From contig CALMVA010000058.1 of NCBI GenBank assembly GCA_937873035.1, forward strand, positions 1 through 64,000: a DNA stretch of 64,000 nucleotides. The letters run 5' to 3'. Positions 8,391-17,499 of the stretch are shown in pieces (position 1 is the stretch's first letter; every line of letters starts with the position of its first letter). Origin of the DNA: an uncultured Sphingomonadaceae bacterium. Its GTDB lineage: Bacteria > Pseudomonadota > Alphaproteobacteria > Sphingomonadales > Sphingomonadaceae. Made by a program: the position numbers and the translations under genes. The notes below the pieces were generated by a model. That model did no database searches and had not been told where the DNA came from. It saw only the letters and a program-made list of their open reading frames with translations.

Positions 8391-10220
8391 ATGGGCAGGC
8401 GAAGCAGAGGGGCGCTCAGGGCCGCGCTCGCGGCAACATTGGCGATGGTGGCAATCAACCGGCCGCTTCCGCTTGCTGCAAAAGATGCGCCGCGCACCCC
8501 ACCCAATATTGTCATTCTGCTGGCCGATGATTGGGGGTTTTCCGATGTCGGCGCGTTTGGCGGAGAGATGGCGACGCCCAATCTGGATGCGCTGGCGGCG
8601 ACGGGCGTGCGCTTTTCCAACTTTCACGTCGCGGGCAGTTGCTCACCGACTCGCGCCATGCTGCAAACCGGCGTCAGCAACCACCGCGCCGGCCTTGGCA
8701 ATATGCCGGAGACGATTCCGCCCGCGCATCTCGGCAAGCCGGGCTACGAGACGCACCTCAACAATCGCGTGGTGACGATTGCCCAGTTGCTGCGCGCCTC
8801 TGGCTATCGCACCTATTTTACCGGAAAATGGCACCTTGGCCACACGGCGGACACGCTGCCGACGACGCGTGGATATGATCATGCGCTGGCGCTCTCGCAG
8901 TCGGGGGCGGACAATTTTGAGAACAAGCCCAACCTGCTGGTCTATGAACGCGCTGACTGGACCGAGGACGGCGGGCCTGCCCGCCTGCCCAAGCGTTTTT
9001 ATTCCTCCAAACTCATCATCGACCGCATGATCGGCTATATCGACAGCGATAAGCAGCGGCGACCCTTCCTCGCCTCGATCAACTTTCTGGCGAACCATAT
9101 TCCCGTGCAGGCACCGGATGCGGACCTTGCTGCCTATCGGGCGCGCTATGCCGGCGGGTGGACCGCATTGCGCGCCGCGCGACGGGCAGGCGCGATCGCC
9201 AAAGGCGTGATGCCCGCGAACGTGAAGATGGTCACGATGGGCACCACGCAAAACTGGGAGGCGCTTTCCGCGGACGAAAAAGCGCAGCGTGCAGGGGCGA
9301 TGTCGGCCTATGCGGCGATGGCGACTGCGATGGACCGCGAAGTCGGCCGCCTCATCGCACACCTCAAGGCCCGCGGCGCATATGAGAACACCATCTTCGT
9401 CTTTCTTTCTGACAATGGCGCCGAAGCGACCGACCCGATGGAGATGAGCTTCGTCTCACACTGGAATGCACGGCTGCTTTATAACCAGAGCACCGACACT
9501 CAGGGCCGCCCCGGATCGCTGACGGCGATTGGTGCAGGCTTTGCCAGCGCCGCTTCTGCCCCGCTCAACGGCTATAAGTTCACCGCAAGCGAAGGCGGTC
9601 TGCGTGTGCCGATGATCCTTGCCTGGCCCGGCAATCCGCTTATCCAGCGGGGCGCTGTGGCGGGCGGCTTTGCTCATGTGACAGACCTTGCGCCGACCCT
9701 GCTCGCGCTGGCGGGAGCCGCGCCACAGCGGGGTCGTTTTGAAGGTCGTGCCGTGGAGCCGATGATCGGGCGGGATCTTGCGCCGATGCTCACAGGGCAA
9801 GCCACCATCGCCCATCCCGACGATGCGCCACTGGGCTATGAACTTTCAGGCAATGCCGTGCTCTTCAAGGGGCGCTTCAAGCTGGTGAAGAATCTGCCGC
9901 CTTATGGCGACGGCAATTGGCGCTTGTATGACATCATGGCCGATCCCGGCGAAACGACCGATCTTGCGACCGCCCAACCGGAGCGTTTTGGGGCGATGCA
10001 GGCGGATTATGCGCGCTTTGCCAAGGTCAATGGCGTTCTGCCAATGCCCAAAGGCTATAGTGCCCCGCAGCAGATTTTTGACAATGCACTGCGCACGCTG
10101 CTCATTCCGCGCCTGTTGGCGCTGCTGCCTTACGCGCTGGGGGTGGTTCTACTGGCATCGGCGCTCCTCTTCTGGCAGCGAGGCCAGAAAGCGGCGCTCA
10201 ACCGAGCGCCTTCGTCCTGA
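8391..10220 (+). CDS. AtsA-like arylsulfatase with C-terminal membrane segment
   Basis: Sulfatases hydrolyse sulfate esters with a formylglycine made from Cys. This protein of about 609 residues has a signal peptide, the metal-binding NIVILLADDWGFSD strand and the modification motif CSPTR (Cys about residue 84). It also carries GKWHLG and the second metal site LSDNGAE. The order and wording closely follow Pseudomonas aeruginosa AtsA. Unusually, the C-terminus carries a hydrophobic helix (LLALLPYALGVVLLASALLFW) and a basic tail, so it may be membrane-anchored. ATG 8391 is preferred over 8385 because of GGAGA just upstream. The gene's 3' end overlaps the convergent DUF1330 gene by 23 bases. No sulfatase-maturation enzyme is in the window. 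Confidence 0.93.
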   Translation: MGRRSRGALRAALAATLAMVAINRPLPLAAKDAPRTPPNIVILLADDWGFSDVGAFGGEMATPNLDALAATGVRFSNFHVAGSCSPTRAMLQTGVSNHRAGLGNMPETIPPAHLGKPGYETHLNNRVVTIAQLLRASGYRTYFTGKWHLGHTADTLPTTRGYDHALALSQSGADNFENKPNLLVYERADWTEDGGPARLPKRFYSSKLIIDRMIGYIDSDKQRRPFLASINFLANHIPVQAPDADLAAYRARYAGGWTALRAARRAGAIAKGVMPANVKMVTMGTTQNWEALSADEKAQRAGAMSAYAAMATAMDREVGRLIAHLKARGAYENTIFVFLSDNGAEATDPMEMSFVSHWNARLLYNQSTDTQGRPGSLTAIGAGFASAASAPLNGYKFTASEGGLRVPMILAWPGNPLIQRGAVAGGFAHVTDLAPTLLALAGAAPQRGRFEGRAVEPMIGRDLAPMLTGQATIAHPDDAPLGYELSGNAVLFKGRFKLVKNLPPYGDGNWRLYDIMADPGETTDLATAQPERFGAMQADYARFAKVNGVLPMPKGYSAPQQIFDNALRTLLIPRLLALLPYALGVVLLASALLFWQRGQKAALNRAPSS

Positions 10221-10608
10221 TGTTGAGCTGCCCCGCCAGCCCGGCATCGCGGTGTTTGGTGATTGCCTGATATTCAGGCGACTGAACCATTTGCAGCATC
10301 GCCGCGCGCGACGGGTATTCGGCAATGGCCACCATATCCCACAGCTCTTCAACCTCACCGAGCAGCAGATCGGTTACAAGGCCCGTAAAGCGGGCAGACC
10401 CACCTATCGCCGCGAGACAGGCCTGCACGCCTGCACCATAGCGCAGATAAGCGTCGCGGCCCGAAAGCTCAGGCTCCGACCCGTCTTCATATTCCGCCTT
10501 TTCCTTGAACTTCAGCAGATTGACCATGCACATCGGGCCATCTTCCGCGCTTTTGAAGAAGGCCATCGCCTGTTCGGCACTGGGGTGGATTTGGTTGACA
10601 ACCTTCAT
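10198..10608 (-). CDS. DUF1330 family protein
   Basis: This 136-residue cytoplasmic protein shows the dimeric ferredoxin-like fold typical of DUF1330, with the MCMVNLLKFKEKAEY segment and the later IAEYPSRAAMLQMVQSPEY segment. Family function is unknown. The fold is shared with small monooxygenases and isomerase-like proteins. Its ATG overlaps the stop of the preceding dehalogenase-like gene (ATGA), so the two are co-translated. Its tail overlaps the convergent sulfatase gene. The context suggests a supporting catabolic role in the sulfatase regulon. Confidence 0.85.
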   Translation of the reverse strand: MKVVNQIHPSAEQAMAFFKSAEDGPMCMVNLLKFKEKAEYEDGSEPELSGRDAYLRYGAGVQACLAAIGGSARFTGLVTDLLLGEVEELWDMVAIAEYPSRAAMLQMVQSPEYQAITKHRDAGLAGQLNIRTKALG

Positions 10609-11519
10609 GTGCGCGCAACCTCCAATATGCAGTTCACAAAGCCCTGCGGATCATCTTCCTGAATGAAGTGGCCGCCGCTCAGGCTGGTATGCGGCTGACC
10701 TGCCGTGCCCGGCACCCGGCCAATGAAGCGCGCCTCGCCACCGCGTGTGATGGCGTCCTTATCGCCAAAGCAGCAGAGAAACGGCTTTTCCCAGCGATCG
10801 AACACCTGCCACGCCCGCTTCTGGTCGGGAATGGCGATATTATTTTCGAACGGCACGAAACTGGGAAAGATACGCGCGCCCGCCTTGAAGCGGCTATGCG
10901 GAAAAGGCGCATCATAGGCCGCGATTTCTTGCGGTGAGAGTGCGCGCGCAGTGCCTGCATTGACGATCTTGCCAATGGGAAAGAACGGGCTCCACTTGGA
11001 AAATGCCCGCCAGATGGCGAAGGCCCTTGGCGGCTCGCCGCCTTCGGGCAGGCCGCCATTAGACAGGACGACGCCCGAAAAGCGGTCCGGCATTTCAGCC
11101 GCCAGGCGCAGGCCAATGAGCGAGCCCCAATCCTGACAGACAAGCGTGATGTTGGTGAGATCAAGCTGTTCGAGCAGACTGCGCATCCACGCGACGTGCC
11201 GGGCATAGCTGTAATCGCTCTTGGCGGCTGGCTTGTCGGACTTGCCAAACCCCACAAGGTCAGGCGCGACGACACGAAAGCCGACAGCCGCGACCGGACC
11301 AATCATGTGGCGATAGAGGTAACTCCAGCTCGGCTCACCATGCATCATCAGCACCACTGGCGCACCGCGCGGACCTTCATCGACATAATGGACGCGCAGC
11401 GGAGTTCCATCATATGCGTCGATGATCTGGGCATAATTCGGCGCGAACGGAAAATCGTGAATAGCCTCAAATGCCTGATCGGGCGTGCGCAAGATTTTCA
11501 AAGCCGCTCTCCATGCCAT
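10605..11519 (-). CDS. Haloalkane dehalogenase-like alpha/beta hydrolase
   Basis: The protein has 304 residues if ATG 11519 is used, which gives the typical dehalogenase N-terminus ILRTPDQAFEAIHDFPFAP. Features seen are the oxyanion motif HGEPSWSYLYR, the nucleophile elbow CQDWGS (Asp 130), a FGDKD segment that can supply the acid after strand 7 (Asp 253 or 255), and the base in SGGHF (His 284). Asp instead of Ser as nucleophile and the adjacent Trp match subfamily HLD-I, which hydrolyses carbon-halogen bonds. Fluoroacetate dehalogenases and some epoxide hydrolases share the same triad, so the substrate is open. It is cotranscribed with the DUF1330 gene. A partial palindrome overlaps its promoter region. 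Confidence 0.88.
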   Translation of the reverse strand: MAWRAALKILRTPDQAFEAIHDFPFAPNYAQIIDAYDGTPLRVHYVDEGPRGAPVVLMMHGEPSWSYLYRHMIGPVAAVGFRVVAPDLVGFGKSDKPAAKSDYSYARHVAWMRSLLEQLDLTNITLVCQDWGSLIGLRLAAEMPDRFSGVVLSNGGLPEGGEPPRAFAIWRAFSKWSPFFPIGKIVNAGTARALSPQEIAAYDAPFPHSRFKAGARIFPSFVPFENNIAIPDQKRAWQVFDRWEKPFLCCFGDKDAITRGGEARFIGRVPGTAGQPHTSLSGGHFIQEDDPQGFVNCILEVART

Positions 11520-11525
11520 ATATTT

Positions 11526-11546
11526 ATTGGCATAGTGAGTGTCATA
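11526..11546. promoter_or_regulatory. Degenerate copy of the sulfatase-regulon operator (copy 2)
   Basis: The left half ATTGGCAT is identical to the strong copy at 8325. The right half (GTGTCAT instead of ATGCCAA) is degenerate, giving 13 of 21 matches overall. It lies 7 bases upstream of the dehalogenase start, between that gene and the TetR gene. Confidence 0.45.
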
Positions 11547-11560
11547 ATAATCAACGGCCG

Positions 11561-12184
11561 TCAATCAGCGTCGGAAAATTGCTCCAGCGCGTCGCCAAGC
11601 ATCCGCGAGACGGCGGCGCGCGCCGCGTCCACCGGCAACTCCATGTCATGCCGCAGCAAACGCCATGTCTGGAAGCTGAGGATGACCTTGAGGCCCTGGC
11701 TCCCAGTGCGATCGGCCTTCACGCCGTCTGGCAGATGCGCGTCGATCGTCTCCCCCTCAAGCCGCAGCATCCGGCGATAATCCTGCATGAGATAGGGAGA
11801 TTGGAACCGCTTCAATTCCGCCGAAATGCGGAACGGCAGGATCGTTTCATAAACTTGCGCACGCCGCTTCGCCATGTCCGCCATTTTCTGCTTCCAGCCA
11901 TTCCCCTTGGGCATTTGCAGAATAATGGGGAGGACGCGCGCCTCAACGATCTCGCCGATCTCCCGGTAAAGCGCGTCCATATCTTCAAAATGCCGGAACA
12001 CAGAGCGCAGGCCGACGCCCGCCACCTCAGCAACGCGCGCCGCGCTGGGCGAAAAATCACCCCCGCCCACAAGATCAAGCATCGCGGCGACAATTTTTGT
12101 CCGGCTGGATCGGCTGCGCTCACGCCGTCCATCGGCCAGCGGCGTATCGCCGGAACGTGCAGGAGATTTTGGCGGCAGGGTCAT
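11561..12184 (-). CDS. TetR/AcrR family regulator, likely controller of the sulfatase regulon
   Basis: This 207-residue regulator has DNA-binding helices at about residues 25-75 (SRTKIVAAMLDLVGGG...VAEVAGVGLRSVFRHFEDMDAL). The recognition region has the standard VFRHF instead of YYHF. The remainder is a helical ligand domain. The ATG at 12184 is chosen because upstream codons lack TetR similarity and would run through the palindromic operator. It is divergent from sulfatase 2 across a 109-base gap holding palindrome copy 3. It also reads toward the dehalogenase operon, whose promoter holds copy 2. This suggests autoregulation plus control of both sulfatases, inferred from shared sites. Confidence 0.9.
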   Translation of the reverse strand: MTLPPKSPARSGDTPLADGRRERSRSSRTKIVAAMLDLVGGGDFSPSAARVAEVAGVGLRSVFRHFEDMDALYREIGEIVEARVLPIILQMPKGNGWKQKMADMAKRRAQVYETILPFRISAELKRFQSPYLMQDYRRMLRLEGETIDAHLPDGVKADRTGSQGLKVILSFQTWRLLRHDMELPVDAARAAVSRMLGDALEQFSDAD

Positions 12185-12244
12185 GACTGAATCTCTCGCC
12201 GGAAAATTGCAGGCGCGCAAGCGGGGTTGGCTTGGGCATCTCAT

Positions 12245-12265
12245 TATGGCATTGTTTATGCCAAT
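12245..12265. promoter_or_regulatory. Shared operator (copy 3) between TetR gene and sulfatase 2
   Basis: The site has arms ATGGCAT and ATGCCAA with a 5-base spacer, and 17 of 21 positions match the copy at 8325. It lies 28 bases before sulfatase 2 and 60 bases before the divergent TetR gene, so one bound regulator could block both promoters. Confidence 0.65.
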
Positions 12266-12293
12266 ATAAACTGACCAACGGAAGGCATTGCCA

Positions 12294-13922
12294 ATGCGGA
12301 AATCACTTTGGCTGATGACAGTTCTTGCGCTTGCCGGGGCAGGCACCGCCGCCTTCCAGCGCTACAAGATCTTCCTGCCGGGACTGATCGGCCAGTTGCG
12401 CGAACCGATTGGCGATTATCATGCCGTTACATGGAGCAAGGGGCCCGCGACGCCTTCAAATGCCAAGCGCCCGCCCAATATCATTCTGATCGTGGCCGAT
12501 GACATGGGCATGAATGACATCAGCCTAAATGGCGGCGGCGTCGCCCATGGTGCCGTTCCCACCCCAAATATCAACGCAATCGCGCGGCAGGGCGTGACCT
12601 TTTCCAACGGCTATGCCGCCAACGCGACCTGCTCTCCCTCGCGCGCGGCATTGATGACCGGGCGTTACCCGACGCGCTACGGCTTTGAATATACGGCTGT
12701 CCCATCGGCCTTTGCGTCCAATCTGGCGCACGCAGATGCCGGATCGCCCTATCCCACCCTTTATCATGAAGAACTCAACCACGATCTTCCGACCTATGCC
12801 GATATGGGTGTGCCGCATGACCAGATCATGGTTTCAGAAATCCTCAAGGCGCGCGGCTATCACACGATCCACATCGGCAAATGGCATCTTGGAGAATCCC
12901 AGCCGCTGCGTCCCACATCACAGGGGTTTGACGAAAGCCTTGGGCTGCGCGCAGGCGGCGGTATGTATCTGGATGAGAATGATCCCGGCATCGTCAACGC
13001 CAAGCTGCCCTGGGACCCCATCGACCGCTTCCTCTGGGCAAATCTGCCTTATGCAGTCTATTGGGGAAATGACACGCGGTTCCGCCCCAAGGGGCATCTG
13101 ACCGATTATTTTACCGACAATGCGCTCGCAGCTATTGATGCCAACCGGAACCGGCCGTTTTTCCTTTACCTCGCCTATAATGCGCCGCACACGCCGCTTC
13201 AGGCGCTCAAGACGGATTACGACGCGCTACCGCAGATCAAGGACCATAGCGAGCGCGTTTATGGCGCGATGATCCGCCAGCTCGACCGGCGCATTGGCGA
13301 CATCTTGGCGAAACTGAAAACGACCGGCCTTGAGGACAACACGCTTGTTATCTTCACCAGTGATAATGGGGGTGCCTGGTATACGGGCATCAAGGACAGC
13401 AACCGGCCGTATCGCGGCTTCAAGGGCACCTTCTTTGAAGGAGGTATTCACATCCCGATGATGATGCGCTGGCCCGCCAAAATTGCGGCAGGAACCGTGC
13501 GCACCGATGTGGCCCAGCATCTTGATCTGTTTGCGACCATCACGGGGGCCGCCGGAGGCACCATGCCGACCGACCGCAAGATGGACAGCCTCAACCTGCT
13601 TGACCCTGCCCAGCGCCGCCAGACGACCTTCTGGCGGTCAGGCGAGTATCGCGCCGTCCGCGCGGGCGACTGGAAACTCCAAATATCGAAGCGGCCCGAC
13701 AAGCAATGGCTGTTCAACCTTGCCACCGACCCAACCGAGCGCATCAACCTGGCCGGGCATGAACCGCAACGCGTTGCCGCGATGCGCAAGATGATCGAGC
13801 AGCAGAATACAGGCCTGCCCAAGCCCTTGTGGCCCGGACTCATCGAAGCACCGATCCGCATCGACGTTCCGCTCAACGTGCCTTGGCGCAAGGACCAGGA
13901 ATATGTCTATTGGGCCAACTAG
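12294..13922 (+). CDS. Sulfatase (Cys-type, CSPSR)
   Basis: This 542-residue sulfatase has an N-terminal hydrophobic signal or anchor (residues 5-22). The metal site NIILIVADDMGMND follows, then the formylglycine motif CSPSR (Cys about 113), HIGKWHLGES, and FTSDNGGAWY as the second metal strand. It belongs to a different branch from the AtsA-like enzyme at 8391, with a larger lid insertion at about residues 120-180. The ATG at 12294 has GGAAGG at good spacing, and a TTG six bases earlier is less likely. It is divergent from the TetR gene with a shared palindrome. Export before or after formylglycine formation cannot be judged from sequence. Confidence 0.93.
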   Translation: MRKSLWLMTVLALAGAGTAAFQRYKIFLPGLIGQLREPIGDYHAVTWSKGPATPSNAKRPPNIILIVADDMGMNDISLNGGGVAHGAVPTPNINAIARQGVTFSNGYAANATCSPSRAALMTGRYPTRYGFEYTAVPSAFASNLAHADAGSPYPTLYHEELNHDLPTYADMGVPHDQIMVSEILKARGYHTIHIGKWHLGESQPLRPTSQGFDESLGLRAGGGMYLDENDPGIVNAKLPWDPIDRFLWANLPYAVYWGNDTRFRPKGHLTDYFTDNALAAIDANRNRPFFLYLAYNAPHTPLQALKTDYDALPQIKDHSERVYGAMIRQLDRRIGDILAKLKTTGLEDNTLVIFTSDNGGAWYTGIKDSNRPYRGFKGTFFEGGIHIPMMMRWPAKIAAGTVRTDVAQHLDLFATITGAAGGTMPTDRKMDSLNLLDPAQRRQTTFWRSGEYRAVRAGDWKLQISKRPDKQWLFNLATDPTERINLAGHEPQRVAAMRKMIEQQNTGLPKPLWPGLIEAPIRIDVPLNVPWRKDQEYVYWAN

Positions 13923-13951
13923 CGAGCGGCCCGCTGCCACATTGGGCCGTT

Positions 13952-14863
13952 CTATGACGTCGCCAGCAATAACGACGTGCTTTGCCGATCAAGCAACCTT
14001 CGCTGCTCTGCTGGAGAGCGATAGAGAAAGTCCGCAGGCAGCCCCAAGCGGACGCTTGCGATGCTGGGCGGCGAGGCGGGATCAAACTTCCGGTCAGCAA
14101 GTCGTCCGGCCAGTCGCAAGGCAAAGCGGTCAAGCATCGTCAGGTTGAATTCCGGCCCCAGTTCCAGCTTGCGCCGCAGCTCTGGCGGCAGGAGCGACAC
14201 CGAAGCCCGCGCAATCGCCCGGTGCAGAAAACGCGGTGTGCCCGGAGACGCCTTGCCAGAGGCGATGATGTCCAGAAATTCAAAGATAATGGGATGCGAT
14301 TCAAAACGATGCTCCAGCTCCGCCAGCATCGCCATAAACGCATCAATCGTCTGCGGCGTATGGCGCGCGCCAAACTCCTGCCCGATGGCGCGACTGTCAC
14401 GCATGAAGCGGTCCATTTCAGACTCGCCCAGCGGCGCGACAAAACGGTCATATGCGGTCACGAAGCCATAGCTTGCGGTCGCCGACACCCAGTCAAGCAG
14501 ACCCGGATCAAGCGCGCGATATTGCTCACCGGCGGGCGTTGCACCCTTCACCTTGCCATGCATCCGGTTGACGAGGCCAATCACGCTGCGTGCGGTGCTG
14601 GCCGGGCCATAACAGGCAAGCAGCGCAACGGTGCCAGTCCGTTTGGACCGGCCTATCGGGTCTGCCTTATAGGTAGAGTGATCCCAGACGCCACTTCTGA
14701 TGCGTGGATCGGCAAATTCCAGCAGCACGGCGGCAATGCCGCCAATGCCGAGCGCAATCTGGTTCTTGTAAACGCGCCACTGAACCGAATCGGGGGCAAG
14801 CAGTGCCGGCTCACCTGCCGGTGCGCTGAAATCCAGCGCCATGCCCTGATAGTTGCCTTGCAC
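13952..14863 (-). CDS. Oxygenase MpaB/rubber-oxygenase-like protein (DUF2236)
   Basis: This 303-residue protein matches the DUF2236 family. It has the opening PDSVQWRVYKNQIALGIGGIAAVLLEFADPRIRSGVWDHSTYKADPIGR, followed by RTGTVALLACYGP and a second helical part. Characterised relatives are heme b-dependent latex-clearing oxygenases and the fungal MpaB enzyme, which cleaves a prenyl side chain. The His in the DHSTYKAD region is a candidate heme or active-site residue. It is convergent with sulfatase 2 (29-base gap) and is followed upstream by a TonB-receptor gene on the same strand 23 bases away, so receptor and oxygenase are probably one transcript. An isoprenoid-type substrate is plausible but unproven. 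Confidence 0.85.
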   Translation of the reverse strand: MQGNYQGMALDFSAPAGEPALLAPDSVQWRVYKNQIALGIGGIAAVLLEFADPRIRSGVWDHSTYKADPIGRSKRTGTVALLACYGPASTARSVIGLVNRMHGKVKGATPAGEQYRALDPGLLDWVSATASYGFVTAYDRFVAPLGESEMDRFMRDSRAIGQEFGARHTPQTIDAFMAMLAELEHRFESHPIIFEFLDIIASGKASPGTPRFLHRAIARASVSLLPPELRRKLELGPEFNLTMLDRFALRLAGRLADRKFDPASPPSIASVRLGLPADFLYRSPAEQRRLLDRQSTSLLLATS

Positions 14864-14886
14864 TGCCTGCCCCCCTCTTCAACCGA

Positions 14887-17346
14887 TCAGAAGTCGTAAC
14901 CGAGCGTCAGCCCCCAGGTCCGCGGCGGATTGGGGAAGCGAACGACAACGTTGGCATTGCTGGCAACCGCCGACCAGTAATATTTGTCGAACAGGTTTTT
15001 CGCCCAGATCGAGGCCGACCAGCCCTTTTCGCTCTTCAGGCCGATGCTCGCGTTGACGACGCTATAGGCCTTGATCTTGTAGAGCGGCAGATCTTCAAAG
15101 ATCGTGTTCGACTTGCTTTGATGCCGCGCGCTGATGGCCCCCACAAGGTCAAGGCCCGCACCAACCTCGGTATCATAGGTCAGCGTCATGCTGCCCTGGA
15201 ATTTGGGGCTGTAGATGAACTGCGCGCCATCAAAATTCTGCGCCTGACCAGCGGCGTTGGTGCCCGCATAATCGTTGATGCGCGTCTTGAGCCACAAGGC
15301 ATTGGTCGCCAGCGTGATGCCACGCACCGGGCGCACCACCAGCTCGGCTTCAACGCCATAGGCCTCTGAATCGGGCACATTATCGAGCCGCGAAAGCGCG
15401 GTGTAGATCGGGTCTGCAAAATAGGTGCTGATCTGCTTGTCGCGATAATCATAATAGAAGCCCGACAGGTTGGCTTGCACCGCCTTGTCGGCCAGCGTCG
15501 CCTTGATGCCCAGTTCATAAGCCGTCAGCTTTTCCTGCTTCACCGGCGCATTCTGGCGCGCAAGGTTGGCCGCGTTGATCGGCGTCGTGCCTGACTTATA
15601 GCCACGCGAGACGGAGGCATAGACCAGCGTATCGTCATTGGGCGACCAGTTGAGCGCGGTGCGCCACGCCACATTGTTTTCCGAAAGCAGCGAGCGAACC
15701 TCGCCAAAGGTGCCTGTTGCCGGATCGAAGGTGTTGCACTGGCCCTGCGTGATCTGCGGCGCGAGCACGCCATAGGTCTGGAAGTAGAGCGCACGGTTCA
15801 CCACGTTGACGTTGGGCAGCATATTGCCGTTAAAGTCACGCGAGCAGCCATTGTAGCGCTGCTTGTCTTCCGTATAGCGAACGCCAGTCGTCAGCTTGAT
15901 CTGGTCACTCAATTCCAAGTCAACATTGCCGAAAAGGCTCCATGTCTTGGTTTGAAGCTGGCCAATATCTTCATAGGTGCGGAAGGCCTGCGCCATCTGC
16001 GCCGCCGTGTAGCCGGCTGAGTTGAACGGCGTTGCCAGCAGCGTTGATCCGGCAAAGCGGATCAGCCCGACATTGGCGTTCTGCCCCAGCATCGTGCGGT
16101 TGGAATCAAGGATCTTGTCCCTGGCGTAATAGCCGCCCACCAGCCAGTTGGCGGGGCCGCTTTCACCTTCGAAATGCAGTTCCTGCGCAAAGCTCTTGAT
16201 CCGCCCGACGGTGTTCTGAAGCAGCACTTCAAAGGGCGCGCCGCTCCAGTCAGACAGGGCATTGCGGCGGAAGTCGTTATAGCTCGTCAAGGAAACGAGC
16301 TTCATCGTATCTCCCAGATCCTGATCGAGACGGCCCTTGAACGCCCAGAAGCGGTTGTTTTCGCGCAGCGGGCCATCGAGGCCAAGGCCAGTGCCGACAT
16401 CGGCAGAGCGCGCGGCTTCAGGCGCCCAATCGGCCTGCGTCGCGCTGGTTGGGAAGTTGCCTGCAATATAGGTCGCCAGACCCGGCGCATTGAAGAAGCG
16501 CGAGTTGCTGGTGCCCGTGACCGGGTCGGTCGCAGGCGTAAAGCCAATGCCCTGCCCCGCAACGGTATCAGAACGGTTGCGCCACCAGGTGACGGACAGG
16601 TCGATATGCGTGCCATCAGCCGGGTCGAGCGCGAGCGAGCCGCGCAGGCCGAGCTTGTCGACCTTGCCCAGCCGCTCGCCGCGCGAGTTGCTGACCTGCC
16701 AGCCCTTGTCGCTATTTTCGCTGCGGAAGGCGATGCGCGCGGCAATGCCATCAGCGATCGGGCCTGAGATATGCCCAGACAGGTTATAGGTCTGGTAATT
16801 GCCCAGATCCGCCGAAACCGAGCCTTCGAAATGATCGGTCGGCTTGCCGGTGATGAAGTTGATGAGGCCCGCCGTGGTGTTGCGGCCATAAAGCGTGCCC
16901 TGCGGCCCTTTCAGCACTTCCACGCGCTCAAGGTCCATCACCGGGCCGGTGTTCATGATGGGATAGGCATAGGCGACTTCATCGACATAAGTGCCGACAG
17001 TCGAGGTCGCCGAAAGGTTGATCGTGTTGAAGCCAATGCCGCGCAGCGTGTAGGTCGGGACGCCCTGATAGCTTTGCGACACGGTAAAGCTCGGCGCGAC
17101 GCTCGTCAGGTCCCGCACGTCGGTAACGCGCAGAATTTCCAGAGTCTCGCCGCTCACCGCCTGCACCGCCATGCCGACATCGTTGAGCGATTCCGCGCGG
17201 CGCTGGGCTGTCACGATAATATCACCATCGCCCTCGGCAACAGGCGCAGACGCCTGCTGTGTGGCGGTTTGCGCCGAAGCCGCTGAAAAAGCAGGCAAGA
17301 AACACGCGCCGACCCCGGCCAGCAGGGTAATACGAAGAGCCTTCAT
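14887..17346 (-). CDS. TonB-dependent outer membrane receptor
   Basis: This 819-residue protein begins at ATG 17346, which has GGAGGA just upstream and gives a good signal peptide (MKALRITLLAGVGACFLPAFSAASAQ). The TonB-box-like DIIVTAQRRAESL and a plug with GPQGTLYGRNTTAGLINF are diagnostic. The barrel ends in RTWGLTLGYDF with the required terminal Phe. The VTAQRR/GPQGTLYGRNTTAG wording is the sphingomonad type often linked to aromatic, steroid or terpenoid catabolism. It is cotranscribed with the MpaB-like oxygenase downstream. Divergent from it is a LuxR-type regulator, a likely controller. Confidence 0.93.
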   Translation of the reverse strand: MKALRITLLAGVGACFLPAFSAASAQTATQQASAPVAEGDGDIIVTAQRRAESLNDVGMAVQAVSGETLEILRVTDVRDLTSVAPSFTVSQSYQGVPTYTLRGIGFNTINLSATSTVGTYVDEVAYAYPIMNTGPVMDLERVEVLKGPQGTLYGRNTTAGLINFITGKPTDHFEGSVSADLGNYQTYNLSGHISGPIADGIAARIAFRSENSDKGWQVSNSRGERLGKVDKLGLRGSLALDPADGTHIDLSVTWWRNRSDTVAGQGIGFTPATDPVTGTSNSRFFNAPGLATYIAGNFPTSATQADWAPEAARSADVGTGLGLDGPLRENNRFWAFKGRLDQDLGDTMKLVSLTSYNDFRRNALSDWSGAPFEVLLQNTVGRIKSFAQELHFEGESGPANWLVGGYYARDKILDSNRTMLGQNANVGLIRFAGSTLLATPFNSAGYTAAQMAQAFRTYEDIGQLQTKTWSLFGNVDLELSDQIKLTTGVRYTEDKQRYNGCSRDFNGNMLPNVNVVNRALYFQTYGVLAPQITQGQCNTFDPATGTFGEVRSLLSENNVAWRTALNWSPNDDTLVYASVSRGYKSGTTPINAANLARQNAPVKQEKLTAYELGIKATLADKAVQANLSGFYYDYRDKQISTYFADPIYTALSRLDNVPDSEAYGVEAELVVRPVRGITLATNALWLKTRINDYAGTNAAGQAQNFDGAQFIYSPKFQGSMTLTYDTEVGAGLDLVGAISARHQSKSNTIFEDLPLYKIKAYSVVNASIGLKSEKGWSASIWAKNLFDKYYWSAVASNANVVVRFPNPPRTWGLTLGYDF

Positions 17347-17499
17347 TCCACATCCTCCCTTATTCGGCTTGCCGCGCGCTGCCCTTTCGTGCGAGCGCAA
17401 CGGTGCCAGATGACGGCAGGAGACAAGAATGTGGCGGGCAGCGATAGCTGTCATCCGTAACAGGGTGGGCCGCATGGGCATGAACGAGGCGAGGTTGAA

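Noticed and set aside
13927..13949. Six-base inverted repeat CGGCCC/GGGCCG after sulfatase 2
   Set aside because: The stem is short and lacks a T run; not convincing as a terminator.
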